NCBI RefSeq assembly: GCF_017916295.1
Contig: NZ_JAFMSS010000001.1
Location: forward strand, 62,001-126,000
Length of the DNA stretch: 64,000 bases
From: Rubellimicrobium arenae
GTDB taxonomy: Bacteria > Pseudomonadota > Alphaproteobacteria > Rhodobacterales > Rhodobacteraceae
Direction of reading: 5' to 3'
The translations under genes were made by a program, and so were the position numbers. Numbering within the stretch: position 1 is the first letter of the stretch; each line of letters opens with the position of its first letter. The notes below the pieces were generated by a model. The model saw only the letters and a program-made list of their open reading frames with translations. It did not search any database and was not told the origin of the DNA. Of the stretch, positions 9,702 to 18,425 are shown piece after piece.

Positions 9702-9755
9702 GACGGATCCTCTGTGATCAGGTGGCAGACTGGCAGGCAGCATCAATGGACCCTC

Positions 9756-9780
9756 GTGAAAAATCAACCATGATTTTCAC
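9756..9780. promoter_or_regulatory. Candidate operator between the flavoprotein and its divergent XRE-cupin regulator
   Basis: Near-palindrome GTGAAAAATCA, 3 nt, ATGATTTTCAC. The two half-sites are GTG-A5-TCA and, on the other strand, GTG-A4-TCA, so they differ by one A. It begins 55 nt upstream of the flavoprotein start and 99 nt before the regulator start, a sensible place for autoregulation and control of the catabolic gene. Binding is inferred from position and symmetry only. Confidence 0.5.
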
Positions 9781-9878
9781 CTAGACGGATGACTATCTGA
9801 ATGCTTCACGCTGGGAGAGCTTGATGCTTCTGATTCCTGAACAGGCCGCTATAATGAGATCGGAGGGACAGAACAGTC

Positions 9879-10433
9879 ATGTCACGACAGATCGGGCACG
9901 ACCTTCGCGCACTTCGGCAGGCCCGCGATCTGACGCTTCGCGAGGTGGCTGCGGCGGTCGGGCGGTCGGTCGGCTGGCTCAGCCAGATCGAGCGCGGTCA
10001 GAGCACCCCGTCGGTCCGCGACCTGGGTCTCCTGGCCGAGCAGTTCGGGATCAGCATCAGCTTCTTCTTCCGCTCTGCCGGCCGGGACGAAGCCGAGCGG
10101 GGGCTGATCCAGCGCGCCGCCGACCGGATGCCCATCGGCACGACGGAAAGCGGGCTGGTCGAGGAGTTGCTCTCGCCGAACCTCAACGGGGGGTTCGAGA
10201 TGATCCGGACCGTGTTCGCGCCGGGCGCCAGCAGCGACGGTCCGGTTTCGCCCCGAGGGGCGGAACATGGCGGCGTGCTGATCGAGGGACGCCTCCATCT
10301 GAGGGTCGGCGAGCGGGAGTTCATGCTGGACGCTGGAGACAGCTTCCAATTCGCGGGACAGGATTATGCTTGGCGCAACGACTCGTCCGTAGCAGCTGTG
10401 GCGCTCTGGGTCGTTGCGCCTCCAGTCTACTGA
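9879..10433 (+). CDS. XRE-family transcriptional regulator with cupin sensor domain
   Basis: A 184-residue regulator. Residues about 5-60 form the XRE helix-turn-helix: LRQARDLTLREVAAAVG, then SVGWLSQIERGQSTPS as recognition helix. Residues about 110-182 form a small cupin barrel with EHGGVLIEGRLHL and LDAGDSFQF strands. This architecture usually senses a small metabolite and controls a nearby catabolic gene. The start is preceded by GGAGGGACAG. It is transcribed away from the dimethylglycine-dehydrogenase-like gene, the obvious target. An inverted repeat GGCCCA/TGGGCC at 10486-10500 lies about 50 nt past the stop. The ligand is unknown; a methylated amine is a reasonable inference. Confidence 0.88.
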   Translation: MSRQIGHDLRALRQARDLTLREVAAAVGRSVGWLSQIERGQSTPSVRDLGLLAEQFGISISFFFRSAGRDEAERGLIQRAADRMPIGTTESGLVEELLSPNLNGGFEMIRTVFAPGASSDGPVSPRGAEHGGVLIEGRLHLRVGEREFMLDAGDSFQFAGQDYAWRNDSSVAAVALWVVAPPVY

Positions 10434-10953
10434 TCCCAGAGGCTCCAAGGATCCTGACTTTCTGGCCAGCCTGAGGAAATCGCCAGGCCCAGCTTGGGCC
10501 CACGAACAGGACAGCAACGGCGGCGCGATGCACAGGCCGGTCCCGCCAACGACGCGATCCAGCGATCGTTCGAAGCAAGCAGATGACTTGCCGAGGGTGC
10601 GCCCTTGGTCGCTCTCCCGAGCGGGTCCAGAACCGTGGAGGATCGCCGCCGCGTCCGGGACAGGCCGGAGCCCGCCGCAGTTCCAGCAATCGCGTCTTGC
10701 GACAATCACCTTTCGAACGGAGGCTTCTGTAAGACGGTCAGGACCTTGATCTCTTGGGCCTCAGGCACGTGGCCAAGTGCTGATCCGTGCACGGTTCGCG
10801 GTCGCCGTCCGGCGGCCACGGAAGGTGCCACGATGCCGCTTGAGAGGGACCGAAGCGCAGCCTGTGATCCTCCGACGATCCGGTACTACCAGCCTGCCTG
10901 AGGCCCGCTATGTGCTGACGCGCCGCACCAGCGCGTTTGTCGGAACGGGATCC
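10434..10953. other. 520-nt intergenic region, no supported gene
   Basis: Holds the short inverted repeat GGCCCA, GCT, TGGGCC at 10486-10500 as a possible weak terminator for the regulator, and presumably the ltrA promoter. An in-frame extension of ltrA to 10777 exists, but its Arg-rich residues have no resemblance to the family, so I treat it as non-coding. Confidence 0.5.
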
Positions 10954-12156
10954 ATGGCCGAGCACACCGCCCAGCGCCATCGTAGCTACCTGCGCGACCG
11001 TCAGGACGAGGACTCGGCCCGGGTCAGCTTCGCCGAACTCTTCTTCGATCTGGTCTTCGTGTTCGCGGTCACGCAGTTATCGCAATACCTGTTGAACCAT
11101 CTCGAAGCCGAAGGGGTGTTCCGGGGATCGGTGCTGTTCATGGCCACCTGGTGGCTCTGGATCACCACGTCCTGGGCCACGAACCGCCTCGACCCGGACC
11201 GATCGCTCGTTCGGATGCTGATCTTCGCCCTGATGGTCGTCGGCCTGCCGTTCGCCATCTCCATTCCCCTGGCCTACGAGGGGCTGGGCCTGCTGTTCGC
11301 CGTCACCTACGTGGCCATGCAGCTTGGCCGTTCGGTGTTCATGGTCTGGGCGCTGAAGGACGAAGACGACGGCCAGCGGGCCACCTTCGAAAGGGTCTCG
11401 ATCTGGTTCGTGATCTCGGGCGTGCTTTGGATCACCGGCGGCTTTCTGGACGGCGACCTGCGATCCGCGCTCTGGACCGTCGCGCTGATGCTTGACATCG
11501 GCGTGCCCTGGATGGGTTTCTGGGTTCCCGGGCATGGACGTTCCCCCGCGAGCGAGTGGGACATCGAGGGAGAGCACCTCGCTGAACGCTGCGCGTTGTT
11601 CATCATCATCGGACTTGGGGAATCCCTGCTCGTGACGGGGCAAAGGATGGCCACCCTCGAGTGGGATGCGGTGACGATGACGGCCTTCGCCGTCGCGCTG
11701 GCCGGATCGCTGGTGATGTGGTGGATCTACTTCGACGAAGGGGCAAAGCGCGGGACCGAAGCGATCGAACGGTCGGCCGACCCCGGTCGCCTGGCCCGCT
11801 TCGCCTATACCTATGTCCACCTTCCCATCGTGGCGGGCATCGTGCTGTCGGCCGTCGGGGACAAGCTGCTGCTCGCTCATCCGGAGGACACGCCGGGCCT
11901 TGCTTCGACCCTCGTGCTCCTGGGCGGGCCTGCGGTGTTCCTGGCCGGCAACTTTCTGTTCAAGGACGCGACCAGCCACCGCTGGCCGGTCTCGCACCTG
12001 ATCGGACTGATCGCGCTCGCCGCCGCCCTGCCGGTCGCGGGCCTGTTCTCGACGCTGGGGCTGGCGGCCTATGCCACGGCCGCCCTTGTGGCCGTGGCCG
12101 TGCTGGAGCGTCTCTTGCGGCGATCCCGCGCCGGCGCGCGGTCACTGATCGAGTGA
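10954..12156 (+). CDS. ltrA: Low-temperature-requirement A family membrane protein
   Basis: A polytopic inner-membrane protein of 400 residues with about ten to twelve hydrophobic segments. The family hallmark near the N-terminus is present: ARVSFAELFFDLVFVFAVTQLS, followed by WWLWITTSW and later FIIIGLGESLL. LtrA was named for growth of Listeria at low temperature; its biochemical function is not established, and in proteobacteria it is simply a conserved membrane protein. The start at 10954 has ACGGGA a few bases upstream and puts the motif at about residue 30. The stop codon lies inside a strong hairpin (12133-12165). The next gene converges from the other strand. Confidence 0.85.
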   Translation: MAEHTAQRHRSYLRDRQDEDSARVSFAELFFDLVFVFAVTQLSQYLLNHLEAEGVFRGSVLFMATWWLWITTSWATNRLDPDRSLVRMLIFALMVVGLPFAISIPLAYEGLGLLFAVTYVAMQLGRSVFMVWALKDEDDGQRATFERVSIWFVISGVLWITGGFLDGDLRSALWTVALMLDIGVPWMGFWVPGHGRSPASEWDIEGEHLAERCALFIIIGLGESLLVTGQRMATLEWDAVTMTAFAVALAGSLVMWWIYFDEGAKRGTEAIERSADPGRLARFAYTYVHLPIVAGIVLSAVGDKLLLAHPEDTPGLASTLVLLGGPAVFLAGNFLFKDATSHRWPVSHLIGLIALAAALPVAGLFSTLGLAAYATAALVAVAVLERLLRRSRAGARSLIE

Positions 12157-12165
12157 CCGCGCGCC
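12133..12165 (+). terminator. Perfect 14-bp hairpin spanning the ltrA stop codon
   Basis: Arms GGCGCGCGGTCACT and AGTGACCGCGCGCC around a 5-nt GATCG loop. The ltrA TGA (12154-12156) lies in the right arm, so the last codons of the gene form the left arm. No T-run follows, so if it terminates transcription it does so as a GC-rich or Rho-assisted stop. A second small repeat, GGGCC/GGCCC at 12172-12186, overlaps the convergent gene's stop. Confidence 0.55.
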
Positions 12166-12176
12166 CCGGACGGGCC

Positions 12177-13712
12177 TCACAGGCCCTTCAGGTCTTCGGG
12201 CAGGAGTTCTTCGGGCCAGTTCTGGAAGCAGACGGGCCGAAGCCAGCGACGAATGGACAGCGTGCCCACCGAGGTCGCCCCGAAGTTGGTGGACGCCGGG
12301 TAGGGTCCGCCGTGGACCATGGCGTCGGCCACCTCGACCCCGGTCGGGAAGCCGTTCGCCAGAAGGCGGCCGGCCTTGCGCTCCAGCACGGGCGTGAGCT
12401 GCTGCGCCAGCGCCGTGTCGCCCGCGTCGAGCTGGAGCGTGACGGTGAGCTGGCCCTCCATGGCTTCGGCCACAGCCAAGATCTCGTCCTGGTCTCGCGC
12501 GCGCACCACGAGGCCCAGTGGCCCGAACACCTCATGGGCGAGATGAGGCTGGCTCAGGAAGTGCTCGCCCGAGACCTCGTACAGGAACGGGGTGGCGTTG
12601 CGGCCCGACGACTCGGTTTCGTGCAGCGCGCGCACGCCCTGCCCGCCGGCGATGCGCGCCCGGCCCTCGCGGTAGGCCGAGGCGATGCCGTCGGTGAGCA
12701 TGGTCTGCGCCTGCACCGCCGCCAAGGCCGTGACGGTGGCCTGAGCAAAGCTCTCGACCTGCGGCCCATCAAGCAGCACGGCGATACCCGGGTTGGTGCA
12801 GAACTGCCCTGCCCCCATGGTGAGCGAACCCGCCCAGCCCGCCGCGATCTGCCCCCCGCGCGCCGACAGCGCCTCGGGCAGCACGAACATCGGGTTGACG
12901 GAGCCCAGCTCGCCGAAGAAGGGGATCGGCTCGGGACGGCGGGCGCACAGGTCGAACAAGGCGCGGCCCCCGGTCAGCGAGCCGGTGAAGCCCACGGCCC
13001 GGATCAACGGGTGCTGCACCAGCGCCTCGCCCGTCTTGCGGTCGCCGCCCTGAATCAGGGCGAAGACGCCGCGCGGCAGGTCGAGCGCCTCGATGGCGGC
13101 GAGCACCGCCTCGGCGACGATCTCGCCCGTGCCCGGGTGCGCGGAGTGGCCCTTGACCACCACCGGGCAGCCCGCCGCCAGCGCCGAGGCCGTGTCACCC
13201 CCGGCCACCGAGAAGGCCAGCGGGAAGTTGGAGGCGCCGAACACCGCAACCGGACCGATCGGCCGCTGGATCAGCCGCAGGTCCGGGCGGGGCAGCGGCG
13301 CGCGATCAGGCAGCGCGCGGTCGTGCCGGCGATCAAGATACCCACCTTCGCGGATGTGCGACGCGAACAGCCGAAGCTGCCCCATGGTGCGGCCCCGCTC
13401 GCCCTCGAGCCGCGCCCGGGGCAGGCCGGTTTCCAGGTGGCCGATCTCGGTGATCGCGGCGCCGCGCGCCTCGATCTCGTCCGCGATGCGCTCGAGGAAC
13501 TGGGCGCGTGCCTCGCGGCTCAGCGCGGAATAGGCCGGAAAGGCCTCCTCGGCCGCCTGCACGGCGCGGTCCACCAGCGCGGGACTGCCCGCCGAGAACT
13601 CGCGTCCTTCGCCTGTCCAGGGAGAGGACCGGAACGTCCCCTCGCCCGCGACCCACTCCCCCGCGATCAGGTGCCGGCCTTGGGCCGGCCCCATGGTTCC
13701 GCCGTCCGCCAT
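12177..13712 (-). CDS. Aldehyde dehydrogenase, alpha-ketoglutarate semialdehyde (2,5-dioxovalerate) type
   Basis: Likely oxidises 2,5-dioxovalerate to 2-oxoglutarate with NAD(P)+, the last step of non-phosphorylating pentose and sugar-acid routes. The product is 511 residues. The cofactor region contains PIGPVAVFGASNFPLAFS, the general base is E in FFGELGSVNPMF, and the nucleophile is C in GAGQFCTNPG. The SVNPMF and FCTNPG variants are typical of the KGSADH branch, not of betaine or succinate-semialdehyde enzymes. The start at 13712 has GGAGG eight bases upstream; an open upstream extension is not family-like. It diverges from acsA. A XylX-like dehydratase 5 kb away could supply its substrate. 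Confidence 0.85.
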   Translation of the reverse strand: MADGGTMGPAQGRHLIAGEWVAGEGTFRSSPWTGEGREFSAGSPALVDRAVQAAEEAFPAYSALSREARAQFLERIADEIEARGAAITEIGHLETGLPRARLEGERGRTMGQLRLFASHIREGGYLDRRHDRALPDRAPLPRPDLRLIQRPIGPVAVFGASNFPLAFSVAGGDTASALAAGCPVVVKGHSAHPGTGEIVAEAVLAAIEALDLPRGVFALIQGGDRKTGEALVQHPLIRAVGFTGSLTGGRALFDLCARRPEPIPFFGELGSVNPMFVLPEALSARGGQIAAGWAGSLTMGAGQFCTNPGIAVLLDGPQVESFAQATVTALAAVQAQTMLTDGIASAYREGRARIAGGQGVRALHETESSGRNATPFLYEVSGEHFLSQPHLAHEVFGPLGLVVRARDQDEILAVAEAMEGQLTVTLQLDAGDTALAQQLTPVLERKAGRLLANGFPTGVEVADAMVHGGPYPASTNFGATSVGTLSIRRWLRPVCFQNWPEELLPEDLKGL

Positions 13713-14086
13713 GATGATAACCTCCGTCTTGCGGCGCGCAATCTGGCCCCCGTCGTCCCGGATGTCCACTCCGGGCGCGACATTTCCGACATGCGCCCAG
13801 AGACGGGCGTTGAGACAGACATCGATGGGGGGTCCTGTCGTTACGTTTCGCGGATGTAAATCAGCAAGGGCCCGCAGCGCCGTGAAATCCGACATCCCGA
13901 GCACGGAAGTTTACAGCCGTTACAGCAATTCCGTAAAGTTCATGACAAAAGTGTGGCGCACCGGAACCTTTGCAGGACGGGCGGTTGCACTTCCCGTATT
14001 GGTTGGGTGGGATGGAGCGCCGGGCAGCATCGCCCGGAGAGGAGAGCCGGAGCGCCAGACGGCCCCGGCACGAGGAGGAGGAACGG
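13713..14086. promoter_or_regulatory. Divergent promoter region of the aldehyde dehydrogenase and acsA
   Basis: 374 nt without a gene. Around 13910-13937 it is AT-richer, with two direct copies of TTACAGC (13911 and 13920, nine bases apart) bounded by TTTAC (13910) and GTAAA (13933). This may be an activator site for one of the two genes. I could not assign it to a known regulator, and no clear -35/-10 pair was chosen. Confidence 0.4.
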
Positions 14087-16054
14087 ATGCTCGACCATGA
14101 GCTACGGGACGGCCGTGGGGCTTCTGGGGACGCGGGCGCGTCCGCGCAATCGGTGGCCGAGAGCTACAGCCGCAACTACGCGGAATCGCTGTCAGAGCCC
14201 GACAGGTTCTGGGCCGAGCAGGCCAGACGGATCGACTGGATCAAGCGCCCGACCAAGATCAAGAACACGTCCTTTGCGCCGGGCAACGTCTCGATCAAGT
14301 GGTTCGAGGACGGCACCCTGAACGTGTCGGCGAACTGCATCGACCGGCATGTCGCACGCGATGGGGATCGCGTGGCGATCATCTGGGAGCCGGACAACCC
14401 CAAGGCCGACGTTCGCCGCATCACCTACCGGGAGTTGCTCGAGGAAACCTGTCGGCTCGCGAACGTGCTCAAGGACCAGGGCGTGAACAAGGGCGACCGG
14501 GTCGTCATCTATCTGCCCATGATCCCCGAGGCTGCGTTCGCCATGCTGGCCTGCGCGCGCATCGGTGCCGTCCATTCGGTGGTGTTCGGGGGCTTCTCGC
14601 CCGACGCGCTGGCGAACCGGATCAACGATTCGGGCGCCAAGGTCGTCATTACGGCGGACTTCGCCCCGCGCGGCGGCAAGACGACCCCGCTCAAGAGCAA
14701 CACGGACGCTGCCCTCCTGCACTGCCGGGACGACGTGAAGTGCCTCGTGGTCAAGCGGACCGGCGGACAGACGCATTGGACGAACGGGCGGGACATCAAC
14801 CTGACCGAGGCCATGCTGCAGGCCTCGCCCTACTGCCCCTACGCCGAGATGGGAGCCGAGGACCCGCTCTTCATCCTTTATACCTCCGGCTCGACCGGAA
14901 AGCCGAAGGGCGCGGTGCATACCTCGGGCGGATACCTCACCTACACGTCCCTGACGCACGAGGTCTGCTTCGACTACCAGCCGGGCGACATCTGGTGGTG
15001 CACGGCGGACGTGGGCTGGGTCACCGGCCACAGCTACATCGTCTACGGCCCGCTGGCGAACGGCGCGACCGTCCTGATGTTCGAAGGGATCCCCACCTGG
15101 CCCGACGCCGGCCGGTTCTGGGACATCGTCGACAAGCACAAGGTCACGCACTTCCACAGCGCGCCCACCGCGATCCGCTCGCTGATGGCGCAGGGTCCGG
15201 AATGGGTGGACAAGCACGACCTGTCGTCGCTCCGGCTTCTGGGCACGGTGGGCGAGCCCATCAATCCCGAGGCCTGGAACTGGTACCATCAGCACGTCGG
15301 CAAGGGAAAGCTGCCCATCATCGACGCCTACTGGCAGACCGAGACCGGCGGCCACCTGATCTGCCCGCATCCCAAGGCGACGCCGCTGAAGCCGGGCTCG
15401 GCCACGACGCCGTTCTGGGGCATCAAGCCGGTCGTGGTCGATGCATCCTCCGGCCAGGTTCAGGAGGACACCAAGACCGAGGGCGTGCTCTGCATCGCGG
15501 ACTCCTGGCCCGGGCAGATGCGGACCGTCTGGGGCGACCACAAGCGGTTCGAGGAAACCTACTTCTCCCAGTATCCGGGCTATTACTTCACCGGGGACGG
15601 CTGCCGTCGCGACGAGGACGGCTACTACTGGATCACCGGGCGCGTGGACGACGTGCTCAACGTGTCCGGCCACCGGATGGGCACCGCCGAGATCGAGAGC
15701 GCGCTCGTCGCCCATGAATGCGTGGCCGAGGCTGCGGTCGTCGGCTACCCGCACGACATCAAGGGCCAGGGCATCTACGCCTATGTCACCCTGATGCGGG
15801 GCGTCGAGCCGACCGAGCAGCTTCGCCTGGATCTCGGCAACTGGGTCCGGCAGGAGATCGGTCCGATTGCCAAGCCCGATCTCATCCAATGGGCTCCGGG
15901 ACTTCCCAAGACCCGGTCGGGCAAGATCATGCGCCGCATCCTTCGCAAGATCGCCGAGAACGACTTCGGCGCGCTTGGCGACACCTCGACCCTGGCCGAT
16001 CCGACGGTCGTGGACGAGTTGATCAACAACCGCATGAACCGCGCCAAGGACTGA
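14087..16054 (+). CDS. acsA: Acetyl-CoA synthetase
   Basis: Activates acetate to acetyl-CoA through acetyl-AMP in the cytosol. The product is 655 residues, the normal length. The P-loop-like adenylation motif YTSGSTGKPKGAVHT sits near residue 270, followed by WWCTADVGWVTGHSY and the acetate-pocket segment DAYWQTETGGH. The C-terminal KTRSGKIMRR contains the lysine that protein acetyltransferases modify in this family. The ATG at 14087 follows AGGAGGAAC closely. It is followed after a GC hairpin by an MHS-type transporter on the same strand, a pairing that suggests uptake and activation of a short carboxylate. Confidence 0.96.
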   Translation: MLDHELRDGRGASGDAGASAQSVAESYSRNYAESLSEPDRFWAEQARRIDWIKRPTKIKNTSFAPGNVSIKWFEDGTLNVSANCIDRHVARDGDRVAIIWEPDNPKADVRRITYRELLEETCRLANVLKDQGVNKGDRVVIYLPMIPEAAFAMLACARIGAVHSVVFGGFSPDALANRINDSGAKVVITADFAPRGGKTTPLKSNTDAALLHCRDDVKCLVVKRTGGQTHWTNGRDINLTEAMLQASPYCPYAEMGAEDPLFILYTSGSTGKPKGAVHTSGGYLTYTSLTHEVCFDYQPGDIWWCTADVGWVTGHSYIVYGPLANGATVLMFEGIPTWPDAGRFWDIVDKHKVTHFHSAPTAIRSLMAQGPEWVDKHDLSSLRLLGTVGEPINPEAWNWYHQHVGKGKLPIIDAYWQTETGGHLICPHPKATPLKPGSATTPFWGIKPVVVDASSGQVQEDTKTEGVLCIADSWPGQMRTVWGDHKRFEETYFSQYPGYYFTGDGCRRDEDGYYWITGRVDDVLNVSGHRMGTAEIESALVAHECVAEAAVVGYPHDIKGQGIYAYVTLMRGVEPTEQLRLDLGNWVRQEIGPIAKPDLIQWAPGLPKTRSGKIMRRILRKIAENDFGALGDTSTLADPTVVDELINNRMNRAKD

Positions 16055-16063
16055 CAGACGACT

Positions 16064-16087
16064 CCGGCCCGGGGGGAACCGGGCCGG
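16064..16087 (+). terminator. GC hairpin between acsA and the MFS transporter
   Basis: Perfect 9-bp inverted repeat CCGGCCCGG, GGGGAA, CCGGGCCGG, ten bases after the acsA stop. No T-run follows, so it may only attenuate transcription or protect the acsA mRNA 3' end. Confidence 0.5.
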
Positions 16088-16207
16088 ACACCCCCAAGGA
16101 CGGACCGCGACGGGGCGACACCTTCCCAAGAGGAGGGGATGGCGGAGCCTTGCCAAACGCCGCGGAACGACATCGCCGGCAACGAACGGCCCCAAGAGGA
16201 GGAAGTT

Positions 16208-18019
16208 ATGGCATCGATCGATATGGGGACGGACATCAACCGGACCCGTCCCATGACCCGGGAGGAGAAGAAGGTCATCATGGCCTCCTCCGCGGGCACC
16301 ATCTTCGAATGGTACGACTTCTATCTGTACGGCTCGCTCGCCGCGATCATCGGCGCGCAGTTCTTCACGCCCTTCCCCGAGGCCACGCGCAACGTCTTCG
16401 CGCTCCTGGCCTTCGCGGCGGGCTTCATCGTGCGTCCCTTCGGCGCGCTGGTGTTCGGGGCGCTGGGCGACCTCGTGGGCCGCAAGTACACGTTCCTGAT
16501 GACCATCCTCATCATGGGGGCCTCGACCTTCCTGGTGGGCCTGCTGCCCAACTACTACCAGTGGGGCGTGGCGGCGCCGGTCATCCTGATCGCGCTGCGG
16601 ATGCTGCAGGGCCTCGCGCTGGGCGGAGAATATGGCGGCGCGGCCGTGTACGTGGCCGAACACGCCCCCATCGGGCGCCGCGGCTACTACACCGCCTTCA
16701 TCCAGACGACGGCGACGCTGGGGCTCCTGCTCTCGCTCATCGTCATCATCTCGGTGCAGGGCTACGTGAACGGCAACTATGCCGACCAGCCGGTGCTGGA
16801 CGCGGCCGGCGCGGCAATGATGAACGCCGATGGCACGCCGATGATGCAGAAGGCGTTCAACGCCTGGGGCTGGCGGATTCCGTTCCTCGGGTCGGTCATC
16901 CTGCTGCTGGTGTCGCTCTACATCCGCCTACAGATGCATGAATCGCCCGCCTTCAAGAAGATGAAGGAAGAGGGCACCGCCTCCAAGGCCCCCCTCAAGG
17001 AAGCCTTCGGCAACTGGAAGAACGGCAAGTTCGCCCTGATCGCGCTCTTCGGCCTCACCGCCGGGCAAGCCGTGGTCTGGTACTCGGGCCAGTTCTACGC
17101 GCTGTTCTTCATCCAGAACGTCGTCAAGGTGGACAGCTTCTCGGCCAACGTCTTCGTGGCCTGGTCGCTGATCCTGGGCACCGGCGGCTTTCTGTTCTTC
17201 GGCTCCCTGTCGGACCGCATCGGCCGCAAGCCGATCATCCTGGCCGGCTGCCTGATCGCCGCCCTCACCTACTTCCCGGTGTTCGAGGCGCTGACCCGGA
17301 TCGCGAACCCCGCGCTCCATGCGGCGCAGCAGACCCCGGTCACCGTGACGGCCAACCCCGAGGATTGTTCGTTCCAGTTCAACCCGACGGGAACGGCCAA
17401 GTTCACCTCGTCCTGCGACATCGCCAAGGCGCAGCTCGCCCGCACCTCCGTCAACTACACCACCGTCGAGGACCCGAACGCCACCACGGCGACGATCCAG
17501 ATCGGCGACGCCGTCATCAACTCCTACGATGCGGCGGCAGTGACGGGCGATGAGGCCAAGGCCGCCAAGACCGCCTTCGAAACTTCGGTCAACGACGCGC
17601 TGAAAGGCGTGGGCTACCCGCTCGTGGCGGCCGACAACACCTCCGTCGCGGTGGCGTCGAACTTCTTCGACATCTTCACCGGCCAGAAGCTCGCCATCGT
17701 GGCGATCCTCACCTACCTGATCCTGCTCGTCACCATGGTCTACGGTCCCATCGCCGCCATGCTCTGCGAGCTGTTCCCGACCCGGATCCGCTACTCGGGC
17801 ATGTCGCTGCCGTACCACATCGGCAACGGCTGGTTCGGGGGCCTGCTGCCCGCGACCGCCTTCGCGATCTCGGCACAGACCGGCAACATCTACTCGGGCC
17901 TGTGGTACGCCATCATCGTCGCGGCGATGACGGTGGTGATCGGGGCGATCTTCGTGCCCGGCGGCACGCAGAACAAGTCCATGTTCACCGACGATCCGGA
18001 GCACAAGCTCCACCACTGA
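16208..18019 (+). CDS. MFS transporter, metabolite:H+ symporter (MHS) type, with large periplasmic loop
   Basis: A 603-residue inner-membrane symporter, longer than the 430-550 usual for MHS proteins. ASSAGTIFEWYDFYLYGSL opens TM1, the loop 2-3 motif is GALGDLVGRKY, and LRMLQGLALGGEYGGAAVYVAEHAP is the diagnostic TM4 region. The second half has GSLSDRIGRKP. The extra length is a hydrophilic insert of about 110 residues between two late helices (roughly 370-480) with two cysteines 14 residues apart, probably periplasmic. The start at 16208 follows AGGAGGAAGTT. An upstream in-frame ATG at 16139 lacks family support. Substrate unknown; adjacency to acsA suggests acetate or another short carboxylate. 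Confidence 0.85.
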   Translation: MASIDMGTDINRTRPMTREEKKVIMASSAGTIFEWYDFYLYGSLAAIIGAQFFTPFPEATRNVFALLAFAAGFIVRPFGALVFGALGDLVGRKYTFLMTILIMGASTFLVGLLPNYYQWGVAAPVILIALRMLQGLALGGEYGGAAVYVAEHAPIGRRGYYTAFIQTTATLGLLLSLIVIISVQGYVNGNYADQPVLDAAGAAMMNADGTPMMQKAFNAWGWRIPFLGSVILLLVSLYIRLQMHESPAFKKMKEEGTASKAPLKEAFGNWKNGKFALIALFGLTAGQAVVWYSGQFYALFFIQNVVKVDSFSANVFVAWSLILGTGGFLFFGSLSDRIGRKPIILAGCLIAALTYFPVFEALTRIANPALHAAQQTPVTVTANPEDCSFQFNPTGTAKFTSSCDIAKAQLARTSVNYTTVEDPNATTATIQIGDAVINSYDAAAVTGDEAKAAKTAFETSVNDALKGVGYPLVAADNTSVAVASNFFDIFTGQKLAIVAILTYLILLVTMVYGPIAAMLCELFPTRIRYSGMSLPYHIGNGWFGGLLPATAFAISAQTGNIYSGLWYAIIVAAMTVVIGAIFVPGGTQNKSMFTDDPEHKLHH

Positions 18020-18041
18020 CGCCGGACCTCCGGTCCAGCCG

Positions 18042-18069
18042 CCGCCCCCGGAGCCCACTCCGGGGGCGG
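18042..18069. terminator. Bidirectional terminator-like hairpin
   Basis: Perfect 12-bp stem CCGCCCCCGGAG, CCCA, CTCCGGGGGCGG between the convergent transporter and small membrane gene. TT follows on the + strand only, so it is a GC-type terminator candidate. Confidence 0.65.
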
Positions 18070-18076
18070 TTCGCGT

Positions 18077-18358
18077 TCAGGGCATCATCCGCAGAACGAC
18101 ATGCCGGATCGCCATCACCAGCGCGAGCAGCAGCAGGTTGGCCAGGATCCCCACGGCCACCAACTGCCAGAGCGGCAGCCCCTCCTCGCGGCCGGTGGTC
18201 ATGGGGATGATGAAGGCCACGAACAGGACGCCAAAGCCCAAAGGCGTCCAGCGGCCCGTCACAGCCTCGGTCCGCAGCATCGTGACGACCAGCGCCACGA
18301 GCAGCCCCAGTCGGAACGGGTCCGTGAGTTGCGCGGAGAGAATCTCGCCGAGAGTCAT
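18077..18358 (-). CDS. Small conserved membrane protein of unknown function
   Basis: A 93-residue protein with three hydrophobic segments: about 18-30, 40-55 (PLGFGVLFVAFIIPM) and 65-85 (LWQLVAVGILANLLLLALVMA). No signal peptide, metal site or catalytic motif is visible. It starts 67 nt downstream of the FAH-family gene on the same strand, so the two could share a transcript. The hydrophobic pattern and codon use make a real gene likely, but I do not recognise a family and propose no function. Confidence 0.65.
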   Translation of the reverse strand: MTLGEILSAQLTDPFRLGLLVALVVTMLRTEAVTGRWTPLGFGVLFVAFIIPMTTGREEGLPLWQLVAVGILANLLLLALVMAIRHVVLRMMP

Positions 18359-18425
18359 GGCACGGTGTCTCCTTGTCGGTCTTGCCTTTCAAAGACTAGG
18401 CCGCCCGCAAAGACGGCCCAAGGGC

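Noticed and set aside
11661..13859. Open frame of 732 codons on the + strand across ltrA and the aldehyde dehydrogenase
   Set aside because: Runs through an out-of-frame ltrA and antisense to a clear dehydrogenase; no motif found.
14192..16663. Open frame of 823 codons on the - strand opposite acsA and the transporter
   Set aside because: It is antisense to two genes with clear families, is rich in Arg, Gly, His and Asp as GC-rich shadow frames are, and has no family resemblance.
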